Assembly (NCBI GenBank): GCA_000721275.1
Contig: JOFO01000027.1
Span: forward strand, 1 to 64,000
Source: Microtetraspora glauca
Lineage (GTDB): Bacteria; Actinomycetota; Actinomycetes; Streptomycetales; Streptomycetaceae
Length of the DNA: 64,000 nucleotides
Reading direction: 5' to 3'
Part shown: in pieces, positions 24,826 to 33,776 of the stretch
Numbering within the stretch: position 1 is the stretch's first letter
Layout: each line of letters starts with the position of its first letter
Notes under the pieces: model-generated
The model's database searches: none
Told to the model about the DNA's origin: nothing
Seen by the model: only the letters and a program-made list of their open reading frames with translations
Translations under genes and position numbers: made by a program

Positions 24826-26430
24826 ATGAGCACCACCTGCTGCAGCACCACCGCCGAGGAACCCTCCCCGGCCCTCCCGGTCGTCGAGACCGCCTCCACC
24901 GGCTGCTGCTCGACCCCCGAGCCGGCTGAAAAGGCCGCCGAGGAGCAGGAGTCCTCCTGCTGCGGCAGCGAAACCGCCGAGCCCGAGCCCGTCGAGGCGT
25001 CCGGCTGCTGCACCACCCCGGCCGCCGAGCCGGAGGCCGAGCCCGCCGCGTCGGGCTGCTGCGGCCCGGAGGAGCCCGAGCCGGTCGCGGCCTCCGGCTG
25101 CTGCGGCCCGCAGGAGGAGCAGGCCGAACCCGCCCAGGTGCGCACCGGCCTCTCCCTCGACGACGCGATCACGGCGCTCGGCGGCGGCATCCCGCAGGCC
25201 ACCGACCCCACCCCGTACGCTCAGGCGGACTGGCTGAGGGCGACCGAGGAGAGCCTGCAGGGCGCCAAGGCGTGGCACACCGTCGCCGACCGCGGCGAGG
25301 GCGACATCGCCTTCCTGCCGGGGTACGTCTTCGACGCCGACCCGATCGTGGACGCCGACCCCCGTACGCTGCTCGGCTGGCAGCCGAAGGACGGCACCGC
25401 GGCCTGCTGCTCGGCCACCACCTCGTGCTGCGAGTCCGCCACCGACGCCGTCGAGGCCCTCGGCACCGACGCGTTCTTCCCGTCACTGCTGCTCGGCTCG
25501 CCGCTCGGCTACCGCTCCGAGGCGACCGCGTCCGTCGAGGACCCGCTGCTCGTCGCTGACCTGGTCGACCGCATCGTCCCGGCCGCGATCGAGGCCGGCA
25601 TCCGCTCGATCACCGCCCCGTGGCTGCACAACAGCGCCTACAGCGACGTCCTCGCCCTGGCGCTCCAGGCGTACGGCGGTGACATCGCCTTCCACGGCGA
25701 GAACAACCTGCTCGACCTCCAGCACGACAGCTACGACGCCTACCTCGCCTCGCTCCCGGCCCGGAAGCGGCGCCGCGTGAAGGAGGACCGCGAGCGCGCG
25801 GACAACTCCGGCACCCGCATCGAGCGCAAGGACCGCGAGGAGCTCCGCCCGCTGATCGGGCGGATCACCGAGCTCGTCACGCAGAACCGCCAGAAGTACG
25901 AGGGCGGCGAGGACGAGGCGCACATCGGCGCCCTGCTGACCGCGCTCGTCGAGGGCGGCGCCGACATCCGCGCGTACCTCGTCCACAAGGACGAGGCCGT
26001 GGTCGCGGCCTCGGTGGTGGTCCGACGGGGCAAGCGCCTCTTCGTGAAGTGGGCCGGCTTCGACTACGACGCGCTGGGCGAACGCAGCGGTGTCTACTTC
26101 GAGATCGCGCTCGACCGCCCGCTGCGCGACGCCTTCGCCGAGGGCCTCACCGCGATCGAGGCGGGCCCGGGCGCGGACGAGGCCAAGCGGCTGCGCGGCT
26201 TCCGACCGGGGCAGATCCGCTCCGTCGTCCTGGTCACCGACACCGCGCTCCGGCCGAAGGCCGCCGAGCTGCACGCCGCCTACGGCCAGGCCCGCCGCGA
26301 GACGCTCGGCGCGGCCGCCGAGGAAGCGGCGCCGGCGACGGCGATCGGCCGCCTGAAGGCGAAGCTGCTCGGCAGCACGGCCTACGAGCCGATCAAGCCC
26401 CTCCAGCCCGAGGGCGGCTGCTGCGGCTGA
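24826..26430 (+). CDS. GNAT/BioF2-like acyltransferase with nine Cys-Cys pairs
   Basis: A 534-residue protein. Residues 1-105 are acidic, low-complexity and carry vicinal Cys pairs at 5-6, 27-28, 45-46, 61-62, 78-79 and 92-93. Two more pairs are at 194-195 and 201-202, and the last two-Cys motif (GGCCG) ends the protein. The remainder (about 110-520) resembles the BioF2-like acetyltransferase group: YDAYLASLPARKRRRVKEDRE, then RLFVKWAGFDYDALGERSGVYF. Vicinal thiols chelate trivalent arsenic, so the tail may bind an As(III) substrate or protect the enzyme. Its acceptor is unknown; the adjacent GAGWD peptide or an arsonic acid intermediate are candidates. Confidence 0.7.
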   Translation: MSTTCCSTTAEEPSPALPVVETASTGCCSTPEPAEKAAEEQESSCCGSETAEPEPVEASGCCTTPAAEPEAEPAASGCCGPEEPEPVAASGCCGPQEEQAEPAQVRTGLSLDDAITALGGGIPQATDPTPYAQADWLRATEESLQGAKAWHTVADRGEGDIAFLPGYVFDADPIVDADPRTLLGWQPKDGTAACCSATTSCCESATDAVEALGTDAFFPSLLLGSPLGYRSEATASVEDPLLVADLVDRIVPAAIEAGIRSITAPWLHNSAYSDVLALALQAYGGDIAFHGENNLLDLQHDSYDAYLASLPARKRRRVKEDRERADNSGTRIERKDREELRPLIGRITELVTQNRQKYEGGEDEAHIGALLTALVEGGADIRAYLVHKDEAVVAASVVVRRGKRLFVKWAGFDYDALGERSGVYFEIALDRPLRDAFAEGLTAIEAGPGADEAKRLRGFRPGQIRSVVLVTDTALRPKAAELHAAYGQARRETLGAAAEEAAPATAIGRLKAKLLGSTAYEPIKPLQPEGGCCG

Positions 26431-26478
26431 CCCGCGGATCGAGCCCTCTCCTCACCACCACTCCCTCACGCCCCCAGA

Positions 26479-26509
26479 ACCGGTCCGGTGCCTCGCGCAC
26501 CGGACCGGT
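26479..26509. terminator. Convergent hairpin terminator
   Basis: Arms ACCGGTCCGGTGC and GCACCGGACCGGT with a 5-base loop, followed on the + strand by CTGGTGTTT. It separates the Cys-pair GNAT-like gene (+) from the LuxR-type regulator (-). Confidence 0.75.
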
Positions 26510-26548
26510 CTGGTGTTTCCCGGCGGGGAGGAGCCGCCGGTAGGTCCG

Positions 26549-27550
26549 TCAGTCCGTCCAGCCCGCCTTGGCCGCGAGGACCCCGGCCTCGAAGCGGCTG
26601 CGGGCGCCGAGCCGTGCCATCAGCTCGGACATGATCCGGCGCTCCGTGCGCAGGCCGATGCCGAGCTTCTTCGCGGCGATCTCGTCGGTGGCCCCCTGCG
26701 TCAGCTGGCGCAGGAGTTCGCGTTCCTGTGCGGTCAGGCCGGCCTCGTCCCGGTCACGGACGCTGCCGAGGGGAGCCGCGCGCTCCCAGACCTGCTCGAA
26801 CAGGGCGACCAGAGCGGTCATGACGCCGGGGCCGGTCAGTTGGACGGCGCCCTTCTTGGTGTTGTCCGGGTCGACGGGAAGCAGGGCGACCTCGCGGTCG
26901 AAGAGCACCATCCGCAGCGGGAGGGCCGGGACGGTGCGCACCTCGCCGCCGTTGTCGTGCAGCCAGTGCGCGTACTCGACGGTGGGGATGTCGTTGCGGA
27001 CGCTGTCGAGGTAGGCGGTCAGGACGCGCACGCCGCGCCGCATCAGCTGCTCGTCGAGGGGCCGGCTCGCCTCCAGACTGGCCGCGGACTGAGCGCCACC
27101 GGGCATGAAGGACAGGCACTCGGTGGTGCTGCGATGGGCCAGCTCCTCGAGCCGGGCCTGGATGGCGTCGATGCCCTGGAGGTACTCGACGCCGTGTCGT
27201 TCACCGGTCCGCAGCTCGGCGTACTCGGCGAGCAGCGTGCTGATGGCCGCCTGTGATTCCGCGAACTGCTGCTGCTGCGCGAGAAGTTCCGCCTGCTGTC
27301 GCTGGAGCAGGAGCTGGAAGCCCAGGTTGGGGCTGACGGGCCGTACGCCGCCGGGCGCCTGGAGCGAGCGGCGCAGGAGGTTGAGCTCGGCGAGCCGGTC
27401 CAGGGCCTCACGTATGTCCGCCTCAGGACGGGCCAGATGAGAGGCGAGCTCTCCGACACCCCAGTCCTGGTGCGTGAGCATCAGGCGATAGACCGTCTCG
27501 GCGTCCGCATCCAGTCCCAAACTCGCCAGCACAGCGACCCCCCGGCCCAC
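26549..27550 (-). CDS. LuxR-type regulator with N-terminal TrmB-like domain
   Basis: A 333-residue protein. The N-terminal winged helix (VYRLMLTHQDWGVGELASHL) and a central ligand-type domain precede a C-terminal LuxR helix-turn-helix (LTAQERELLRQLTQGATDEI, then GIGLRTERRIMSELMARLGA). Proteins of this plan are often cluster-specific activators in Streptomyces peptide and other natural-product clusters. It lies between the two transcription units carrying the 50-bp motif, so it is the best candidate to activate both the GAGWD/GNAT unit and the organoarsenical unit. Confidence 0.75.
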   Translation of the reverse strand: MGRGVAVLASLGLDADAETVYRLMLTHQDWGVGELASHLARPEADIREALDRLAELNLLRRSLQAPGGVRPVSPNLGFQLLLQRQQAELLAQQQQFAESQAAISTLLAEYAELRTGERHGVEYLQGIDAIQARLEELAHRSTTECLSFMPGGAQSAASLEASRPLDEQLMRRGVRVLTAYLDSVRNDIPTVEYAHWLHDNGGEVRTVPALPLRMVLFDREVALLPVDPDNTKKGAVQLTGPGVMTALVALFEQVWERAAPLGSVRDRDEAGLTAQERELLRQLTQGATDEIAAKKLGIGLRTERRIMSELMARLGARSRFEAGVLAAKAGWTD

Positions 27551-27696
27551 GTCTCAATATGCGAGACATACTCATCAGTCCATCGGCGAGCGCCGATCTT
27601 TGCAGCTCAGGACATCCGTCGACAAGATGCGTCCACCCTGCGATCGGACGCCGCCACGCCTCACCCCCCTCGCTCACGGCGGCCGGAATTAGCCCT

Positions 27697-27746
27697 CTCA
27701 GGCAGGTCGTTGCCGGACGCAGTTCATGCCAAGGGATATCCCTTCC
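27697..27746. promoter_or_regulatory. 50-bp upstream motif, copy 2
   Basis: Second copy of the element at 24259-24308, about 125 bp upstream of the 27872 gene and the organoarsenical genes behind it. The rest of the 320-base gap between the LuxR gene and 27872 shows no gene. Confidence 0.6.
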
Positions 27747-27871
27747 GCCTTCCCCGACGGCTCAGCAGACTGGTGATCACAAAGGTTCGGCAGGCCGGCA
27801 CGACGGATTCCGCACCTCTCCTCACGCCCCTTTTCGCGGGGCATTCCATCCACCACACACGGAGGACAGCC

Positions 27872-28381
27872 ATGTCCGCTGCGCGGAGTCTGCTGCGCCT
27901 GGCCAACAGGGCCGCCGCCGTCGCCCTGGGCTTCTCGCCCGCCGGCGGGCACGGCTGCGGTCCCAAGTGCCGCCACGCCCACCTGTACGGCGAGGTCGCC
28001 CCCGCCGTGGCCGACCAGCACGTGTGGTCCGTACCCGGGCTCGCCGCCCGACCGGGAGGCCCCGTGCTCATGGCCACCGCCACCCTCGTCGCCACCGACG
28101 CCGCCACACACCGAGACCTGGCGGCGGCGACGGTGACGGACATCGTCTGGGCGTCCGCGATGACCGAGGACGACCTTGAGCATGTCCACGCCAGTTCCGC
28201 TCCCGGTCGAATAGAGCTGACCTTCTTCCATCGGACGCGCAACCCCGCCGAGGCGATTTCCGCCGCGTGGGAAATCTGCCTGCGTGCGCTGAATTCCAGC
28301 CCTTCTCTGGCTCATTGGCGAATTACCGCCACCCCCCGCCTTCCCGACGCCCTCCCCGGCTCGGACCCCCTTCCTGCGTGA
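27872..28381 (+). CDS. Hypothetical protein leading the organoarsenical unit
   Basis: A 169-residue protein with a GGAGGA ribosome site. The N-terminus is basic and mildly hydrophobic ([17 protein letters not shown]), followed by a cysteine/histidine cluster [16 protein letters not shown] that could bind a metal or metalloid. The rest has mixed alpha/beta character ([19 protein letters not shown]). No family is recognised. It is the first gene after the repeated promoter motif and ends 34 bp before the EPSP-synthase-like gene, so it is probably co-transcribed with it. Confidence 0.6.
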   Translation: MSAARSLLRLANRAAAVALGFSPAGGHGCGPKCRHAHLYGEVAPAVADQHVWSVPGLAARPGGPVLMATATLVATDAATHRDLAAATVTDIVWASAMTEDDLEHVHASSAPGRIELTFFHRTRNPAEAISAAWEICLRALNSSPSLAHWRITATPRLPDALPGSDPLPA

Positions 28382-28415
28382 TCCAGATCACACACCCCTG
28401 CGAGGAGTACCACCC

Positions 28416-29717
28416 ATGAGCGGCATCAACGACCCCCGTCTCAAGGCCGAAGAGCTCACCGTCGAGCCGCTGGCCGCCATCGACCACGACGTGAAGGTCC
28501 TCGGTTCGAAGAGCTACACCAACCGGCAGATCGCCGTCGCCGCCCTGTCCGGCAAGGAAGGCGTGATCGACGGCGCGCTCATCTCCGACGACACCGTCTT
28601 CTTCACCAAGGCCGTCGAGTCCTTCGGGCACGTCAGCGCCGAGATCGACCACGAGGCCGCGCGCATCTCGTTCACCCCCACGGGCAAGCCGATGACGGCC
28701 CCGCAGGAGGAGATCTTCGTCGGCGGCGCGGGCACCCCGCTGCGCTTCCTCATCTCCATGGCGGGCCTCGCCGAGGGCACCACCACCATCACCGGCAACG
28801 CCCGGATGCAGGAGCGCCCGTTCGGCGACCTGCTCGCGGCCCTCCCGGGCCTCGGCGTCGAGGCGGTCGCCGTGCGCGGCAACGGCTCCCCGCCGATCCG
28901 CGTCACCGGCGGCAACTTCGTCGGCGGGAAGACGAAGATCTCCGGCGCCGTCTCCAGCCAGTACACCTCGTCGCTCCTCATCAGCTCCGTGCTGGCGAAG
29001 CAGGACACGGAGATCGAGATCGTCGACGAGCTGGTCTCCAAGCCGTACGTCGAGATGACCCTGGCGACCCTCGCCGAGCACGGCATCACCGTCGAGCGCG
29101 ACGGCTACCGCTGGTTCAAGGTGCCCGCCGGCCAGTCCTTCAAGGGCGGCCACGCGATCGTCGAGCCGGACGCCTCGGGCCTGTCGTACTTCATCGCCGC
29201 CGCCGCGATCCTCGGCGGCCGGGTCACCATCCCCGGCATCGGCTCCACCTCCCACCAGGGTGACGTCGGCCTGGTCGAGGTCCTCGGCCGGATGGGCGCG
29301 CACACCGAGGTCACCGAGAACTCGGTCACCGTCAAGGGCGGGCAGCTGCGAGGCATCGAGGTCGACATGGACGCCATGCCCGACGTCGTCCCCTCACTCG
29401 CCGCCGTCGCCGCCTTCGCCGAGGGCCCGACCCACATCACCAACATCGCCAGCCTGCGGGTGAAGGAGTGCGACCGCATCGCGGCCGTCACCACCGAGCT
29501 GCGCAAGATGGGTGTCAAGGTCGACGAGTACGACGACGCCATGACCGTCCACGGCGGCCCCTCGCACGGCGCGGTCATCGACACCTACGACGACCACCGC
29601 ATCGCCATGACCTTCGCGATCATGGGCCTGCGCACCCCGGGCGTCGTCATCAAGGACCCCGGCTGCGTCGCCAAGTCCTTCCCCGCCTTCTGGCAGACCC
29701 TGGACACCCTGCGATGA
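28416..29717 (+). CDS. EPSP-synthase-like enolpyruvyl transferase (arsenoenolpyruvate synthase candidate)
   Basis: A 433-residue EPSP synthase-fold enzyme. Conserved residues include GSKSYTNR near residue 30, GGAGTPLRF (family: NAGTA), RPFGDLL, SSQYTSS, MDAMPD (catalytic Asp), RVKECDR and [11 protein letters not shown]-binding arginines are thus kept, while the substrate side is altered (GGAGT, RPF). The immediate neighbours are a phosphoglycerate-mutase-like gene (ATGA overlap) and ars genes. This combination marks the organoarsenical clusters of Streptomyces (as in S. lividans), where the enzyme is proposed to join arsenate to an enolpyruvyl group from PEP. A plain shikimate-pathway AroA is unlikely in this context. 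Confidence 0.82.
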   Translation: MSGINDPRLKAEELTVEPLAAIDHDVKVLGSKSYTNRQIAVAALSGKEGVIDGALISDDTVFFTKAVESFGHVSAEIDHEAARISFTPTGKPMTAPQEEIFVGGAGTPLRFLISMAGLAEGTTTITGNARMQERPFGDLLAALPGLGVEAVAVRGNGSPPIRVTGGNFVGGKTKISGAVSSQYTSSLLISSVLAKQDTEIEIVDELVSKPYVEMTLATLAEHGITVERDGYRWFKVPAGQSFKGGHAIVEPDASGLSYFIAAAAILGGRVTIPGIGSTSHQGDVGLVEVLGRMGAHTEVTENSVTVKGGQLRGIEVDMDAMPDVVPSLAAVAAFAEGPTHITNIASLRVKECDRIAAVTTELRKMGVKVDEYDDAMTVHGGPSHGAVIDTYDDHRIAMTFAIMGLRTPGVVIKDPGCVAKSFPAFWQTLDTLR

Positions 29718-31246
29718 CCGAGTCCCCCGACACCCGTCCCGGCATCCTGCTCGTCCTCGACGGCTGGGGCCACACCGAGCCGGGCCCCGGCAACGCCCTC
29801 GCGGTCGCGGACACCCCCGTCCTGGACGGCATCCGGGCCAAGTACCCCGCCACCCTCGTGGAGGCGTCCGGCGAGCACGTCGGCCTGCTGCCCGGCACGG
29901 TCGGCAACTCCGAGATCGGCCACATGGTCATCGGCGCCGGCCGCCCGCTGGACTACGACAGCGTGCTCGTCCAGCGACAGATCGACTCCGGCGGTCTGCG
30001 CGACAACCCGCGCCTGACCGAGGCGCTCGACGCGCTCGCGGCCGGCGGCGGCGCCCTGCACCTGATCGGGCTGGCCTCCGACGGGCAGATCCACGCCCAC
30101 GTCGACCACCTGCACGAGTTGCTCTCGATCGCCGCCGCCCGCGGCGTCGAGCGGGTCTGGGTGCACGCGATCACCGACGGCCGGGACGTCGCCGACCGCA
30201 CGGCCGGCCACTACCTCGGCCGGGTCGAGGAGTTCTTCGCGACGACCGGTGTCGGCCGCCTGGCCACGGTCTCCGGACGCGGCTACGCGCTCGACAAGAG
30301 CGGCGACCTGGAGCTGACCGCCAAGGTCACCCAGACGATCGCGGACGGCAGCGGAGCCCTGGCCCGTGACTACGGCCAGGTCCTGGCGGGCGCCGGCGAC
30401 GGCGATGTGTGGGTCACCCCGACCGTCTTCACCGACCCCGATGGCGAACCGCTGGCGACTGTGCGGGACGGGGACGCGATCCTGTTCGCCAACTTCCGCA
30501 GCGACCGCATTCAGCAGCTCGCCGACGACCTGGTGAAGCACCTGGCCGAGAGCGACGTACGGATCCTCTCCCTCACCCAGTACGACACCGAGGCGGACAT
30601 CCCCGCCCTGGTCGGCCGCGCCGACGCCTCCGGCGGCCTCGCGGACCAACTGGAGGCCCACGGCCTGCGGTCCGTACGGATCGCGGAGCAGGAGAAGTTC
30701 GAGCACGTCACCTACTACCTGAACGGGCGGGACGAGCGGCGCCGTGAGGTCGAGGAGCACGTCCGGATCACGTCGGACGAGGCGCCCGAGTACACCGCGC
30801 GGCCCGAGATGAACCTCGACCGGGTCGCCGACGCGGTGATCGCGGCCGCGGGCCGGACCGACGTCGCCCTCGTGGCGGCCAACCTCGCCAACATCGACGT
30901 CGTCGGCCACACCGGCGACCACGACGCCACCGTCAGGGCCGCCGAGTACACCGACGGGCAGGTGGACCGGATCCTGACCGCCGCCGCGGCCACCGGCCGC
31001 TGGGTGGTCCTGGTCGGCGACCACGGGAACGCCGAACGGATGTCCAAGCCCGGCCCGGACGGAACCCCGCTCCCGTACGGCGGCCACACCACCAACCCGG
31101 TCCCCGCGGTCGTCGTCCCGGCGCCCGGGCAGCTCCTGCCCGACGCCCTCCGTGACGGCGGCAGCCTCGCCGACATCGCGCCCACCGTGCTCGCCCTGCT
31201 CGGCCGTCCGAGCGGTCCCGCCATGACCGGAAGGAGCCTGCTGTGA
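29714..31246 (+). CDS. iPGM-like mutase (arsonopyruvate mutase candidate)
   Basis: A 510-residue alkaline-phosphatase-superfamily protein with the plan of cofactor-independent phosphoglycerate mutase. It has LLVLDGWG, the phosphate-accepting serine in [44 protein letters not shown] and GGHTTNPVP. All metal-ligand motifs are present. Translation is coupled to the previous gene (ATGA). In organoarsenical clusters this homologue is proposed to rearrange arsenoenolpyruvate to arsonopyruvate and so create the C-As bond, by analogy with phosphoenolpyruvate mutase chemistry. Glycolytic GpmI is the alternative but would not be expected beside the arsenic genes. Confidence 0.82.
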   Translation: MTESPDTRPGILLVLDGWGHTEPGPGNALAVADTPVLDGIRAKYPATLVEASGEHVGLLPGTVGNSEIGHMVIGAGRPLDYDSVLVQRQIDSGGLRDNPRLTEALDALAAGGGALHLIGLASDGQIHAHVDHLHELLSIAAARGVERVWVHAITDGRDVADRTAGHYLGRVEEFFATTGVGRLATVSGRGYALDKSGDLELTAKVTQTIADGSGALARDYGQVLAGAGDGDVWVTPTVFTDPDGEPLATVRDGDAILFANFRSDRIQQLADDLVKHLAESDVRILSLTQYDTEADIPALVGRADASGGLADQLEAHGLRSVRIAEQEKFEHVTYYLNGRDERRREVEEHVRITSDEAPEYTARPEMNLDRVADAVIAAAGRTDVALVAANLANIDVVGHTGDHDATVRAAEYTDGQVDRILTAAAATGRWVVLVGDHGNAERMSKPGPDGTPLPYGGHTTNPVPAVVVPAPGQLLPDALRDGGSLADIAPTVLALLGRPSGPAMTGRSLL

Positions 31247-31596
31247 CCCTCGCGCCCCCGCTCGCCCAGACCGCCACACCCGGCGGCGCCCGCTTCGCCG
31301 CCGCCTACGCCGACGGCGCCGTCCGGCACGAACCGGACGCCGGCCCCGGGCTGGCCGTCGAGGTCCGCGTCAGCGCCGACGGCTCGGCCCACGTGCTGAC
31401 CGTCACCAACCTCACCTCCGAGGCCCAGGAGCTGCTTCCCGAGCCGCTGCTGCCGCCCGGCGACGGACCGCTGCTGTTCCTCGGTGGTGCGTCCACCACC
31501 GCCGAGCGCGACGGACTGCTCGTCGCCCGCCTCGCCCCCCACGGGTTCGTCCGCCTCGGTCGCGCCCTCGACACCGACCAGGAGCACACCTCATGA
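31243..31596 (+). CDS. Small hypothetical protein of the organoarsenical operon
   Basis: A 117-residue protein from GTG 31243, overlapping both neighbours by four bases, so it is tightly coupled. It is predicted to be a beta-rich single domain (VEVRVSADGSAHVLTVTNLTSEAQELL). There is no cysteine and no recognised family. Its position between the mutase and the amidotransferase-like gene suggests a small accessory subunit of the pathway. Confidence 0.6.
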   Translation: MTLAPPLAQTATPGGARFAAAYADGAVRHEPDAGPGLAVEVRVSADGSAHVLTVTNLTSEAQELLPEPLLPPGDGPLLFLGGASTTAERDGLLVARLAPHGFVRLGRALDTDQEHTS

Positions 31597-32300
31597 ACAC
31601 CGTCACCGGACCGCGCCCGCGCGTGGCGCTGATCGGGGACCACGGCAAGTCCCCCGCGCACGCCAGGCTCGACAACTTCCGCGCCGAGCTGGAGGTGGAC
31701 ACCGTGTGGGTGCCCACCGAGACGATCACCGGCCCGGAGTCGTTCGACGGCTTCGACGGCCTGTGGGTCGTGCCCGGCTCCCCGTACGAGAACAAGGACG
31801 GCGTCCTCGCCGCCGTCCGACACGCCCGCGAGAACGGCATCCCGTACCTGGGCACCTGCGGCGGCTTCCAGCACGCGCTGATCGAGTACGCCCGCAGCGT
31901 CGCCGGTCTCACCGACGCCGACGACGTCCAGTACGACCCGGAGGCGGCCACCCCGCTGATAGTGCCGCTCACCTGCTGCCTCGCCGGCGAGCAGGCGCCC
32001 CTGCTGCTGACCGCCGGCAGCCGGCTGGCGGCGGTCTACGACGGCGCCGAGCGCTCGACGGAGACGTACCACTGCAAGTACGGCCTGAACGCGGAGTTCG
32101 TCGAGCTGCTCACCGGCGCGGGCGTGCTGTTCAGCGGCTGGGACGAGGAAGGCGCCCCGCGGGCCGCCGAGGTGCCGGGCCACCCGTTCTTCATCGGCAC
32201 CCTGTTCCAGCCCGAGCTGGTTTCGGGGCCGGGCCGGATCCACCGGCTGATCACGGCCTTCACGGCCGAGGTGAGCGCCCGGGCGGCCGTCGCCGTCTGA
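31593..32300 (+). CDS. CTP-synthase-type class I amidotransferase domain protein
   Basis: A 235-residue stand-alone GATase1 domain resembling the C-terminal half of CTP synthase. The nucleophile elbow YLGTCGGFQHA is intact near residue 90. The catalytic histidine region normally reads F-H-P-E; here it is GTLFQPEL, so His is replaced by Gln and normal glutaminase activity is doubtful. A CTP-synthase-like gene also occurs in the S. lividans-type organoarsenical cluster. It may activate or bind a carboxylate or arsonate rather than hydrolyse glutamine. It ends the operon before the convergent ArsR gene. Confidence 0.75.
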   Translation: MNTVTGPRPRVALIGDHGKSPAHARLDNFRAELEVDTVWVPTETITGPESFDGFDGLWVVPGSPYENKDGVLAAVRHARENGIPYLGTCGGFQHALIEYARSVAGLTDADDVQYDPEAATPLIVPLTCCLAGEQAPLLLTAGSRLAAVYDGAERSTETYHCKYGLNAEFVELLTGAGVLFSGWDEEGAPRAAEVPGHPFFIGTLFQPELVSGPGRIHRLITAFTAEVSARAAVAV

Positions 32301-32324
32301 GGCGGTGCGCCCGGCCGGGGCGGC

Positions 32325-32714
32325 TCACGCCTCCGCCGAGCCCTCGCCCCAGATCAGCGCGTCGAGCACGGCCCGGTGCTCGGGCCGGATCGCGTACCAA
32401 GCCCACGTGCCCCGCTTCCTGCGGCTCACGAGGCCGGTGTCCACCAGGATCTTCATGTGGTAACTGACGGTCGGCTGAGCGAGATCCAGCAGCGGCGTCA
32501 TGTCACACACGCACGCCTCGCCGTCCGGAGCGGCCAGCAGCACGCTGAGGATCTGCAACCGGGTCGGGTCGGCGATGCCCTTCACGTTCCGGGCCAGCGC
32601 CTCAGCCCGCTCCCGGGGCAGCGGTTCCACGTCGAGAGGCGGCCCGCAGGTCGGATCCTCGTCGACGAAGGGCAGCAACCCCGAGCGATGGTCGGTCGCT
32701 TGTTCTGCTGACAT
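32325..32714 (-). CDS. arsR: ArsR-family repressor
   Basis: A 129-residue protein. The winged helix is KGIADPTRLQILSVLL, then EACVCDMTPLLDLAQPTVSYH with the Cys-x-Cys on the recognition helix, and VSRRKRGTWAWYAI in the wing. An extra Cys lies near the N-terminus (DPTCGPP). It is divergent from the PstS-like gene, and the 140-bp gap contains GCGAGTTCACTCAC and TCAGCGAGTG, probable operators. It is likely to control the Pst-like transporter. Confidence 0.82.
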   Translation of the reverse strand: MSAEQATDHRSGLLPFVDEDPTCGPPLDVEPLPRERAEALARNVKGIADPTRLQILSVLLAAPDGEACVCDMTPLLDLAQPTVSYHMKILVDTGLVSRRKRGTWAWYAIRPEHRAVLDALIWGEGSAEA

Positions 32715-32855
32715 GACGATCACCCTATGTCCGCCCGGCCGGCCGGCTGAGTCACATCGAGCGAGTTCACTCACTGTTCGCCTGTCATTCAGCGAGTGTC
32801 CGAACAGCTCCCGCACGTCTCCTTCTTCCTTCCCCACCACCGCAAAGGCACCGCC

Positions 32856-33773
32856 ATGTCTGTCACCTCCACCACGTTCCGAAGCACCGTGCCGGCCTTC
32901 GCCTCGCGCCGGATGCGGCAGGGAGCCGCCGCATCCGCCGGCCTCGTCCTCGCCGCCGTCCTCACCGGCTGCGCCGGTGCCGCGAAGGCCGACACGGGGG
33001 CCTTGCAGGCCAGCGGATCCACCACGGTCGCCCCGGTGGCCTCCGACGCCGCCGAGGCGCTCAAGTCCAAGGGCCTGAACATCACCGTCGCCACCCAGGG
33101 CGGCTCCGCCGGCGGCATCTCCCAGCTCGGCACCGGCCAGATCGAGATCGCGCTGAGCTCCAAGCCGCTCTCCGACAAGGACAGCAAGGCGTACCCGGAC
33201 GCCGACTTCGTGACCACGCAGATCGGCGCGGACGCGGTCGGCGTCATCATCACCAAGGAGGTCGCCGACGGCGGGGTCAAGAGCCTCTCCAAGGCACAGG
33301 TGCAGGGCCTGTTCGAAGGGAAGATCACCAACTGGAAGGAGGTCGGCGGCCCCGACCTGCAGGTCTTCGTGTACGACAAGGAGCCCGGCCGCGGCACCCG
33401 CGAGGTCCTCGACAAGTTCGTCTACGGCAAGGGCGAGCCGCCTGCCCCGCCGCAGTCCGCGAACTACGCCGTCGTCGGCGGCAACACCGAGACCCGCAAC
33501 AAGCTGAAGTCCACCCGCGGTTCCATCGCCCCGCTGTCGACCGGCTTCATCGACGGCCACCCCGACCTGGTCGCCGTGCCGCTGGACGGCATCGCCCCCA
33601 GCCTGGAGAACGTGGCCTCCGGGAAGTACCCGATGACCCGCCCGCTGTACATGATCACCAACGGTCAGCCCAAGGGCGCCGCCAAGCAGTACATCGACTA
33701 CATCCTCTCCGCCGAGGGCCAGAAGCTGCTCCCGAAGCACGGGTACCTGACCCGTCAGCAGATGGGGCTCTGA
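32856..33773 (+). CDS. PstS-like oxyanion-binding lipoprotein
   Basis: A 305-residue protein from ATG 32856. The lipoprotein signal ends at the LTGC lipobox. The substrate site includes ASGSTTVAPV and the EPGRGTREV loop, as in phosphate-binding PstS. The gene begins an operon with a fused PstC-PstA permease and a PstB-like ATPase, inside the arsenic island and divergent from arsR. Either it selectively imports phosphate under arsenate stress, or it supplies arsenate to the biosynthetic genes. Confidence 0.8.
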   Translation: MSVTSTTFRSTVPAFASRRMRQGAAASAGLVLAAVLTGCAGAAKADTGALQASGSTTVAPVASDAAEALKSKGLNITVATQGGSAGGISQLGTGQIEIALSSKPLSDKDSKAYPDADFVTTQIGADAVGVIITKEVADGGVKSLSKAQVQGLFEGKITNWKEVGGPDLQVFVYDKEPGRGTREVLDKFVYGKGEPPAPPQSANYAVVGGNTETRNKLKSTRGSIAPLSTGFIDGHPDLVAVPLDGIAPSLENVASGKYPMTRPLYMITNGQPKGAAKQYIDYILSAEGQKLLPKHGYLTRQQMGL

Positions 33774-33776
33774 CCG

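Noticed and set aside
28416..31246. Reading the two genes as ordinary aroA and gpmI
   Set aside because: Their ATGA coupling to each other and place among ars genes do not suit primary metabolism, although the catalytic motifs alone cannot exclude it.
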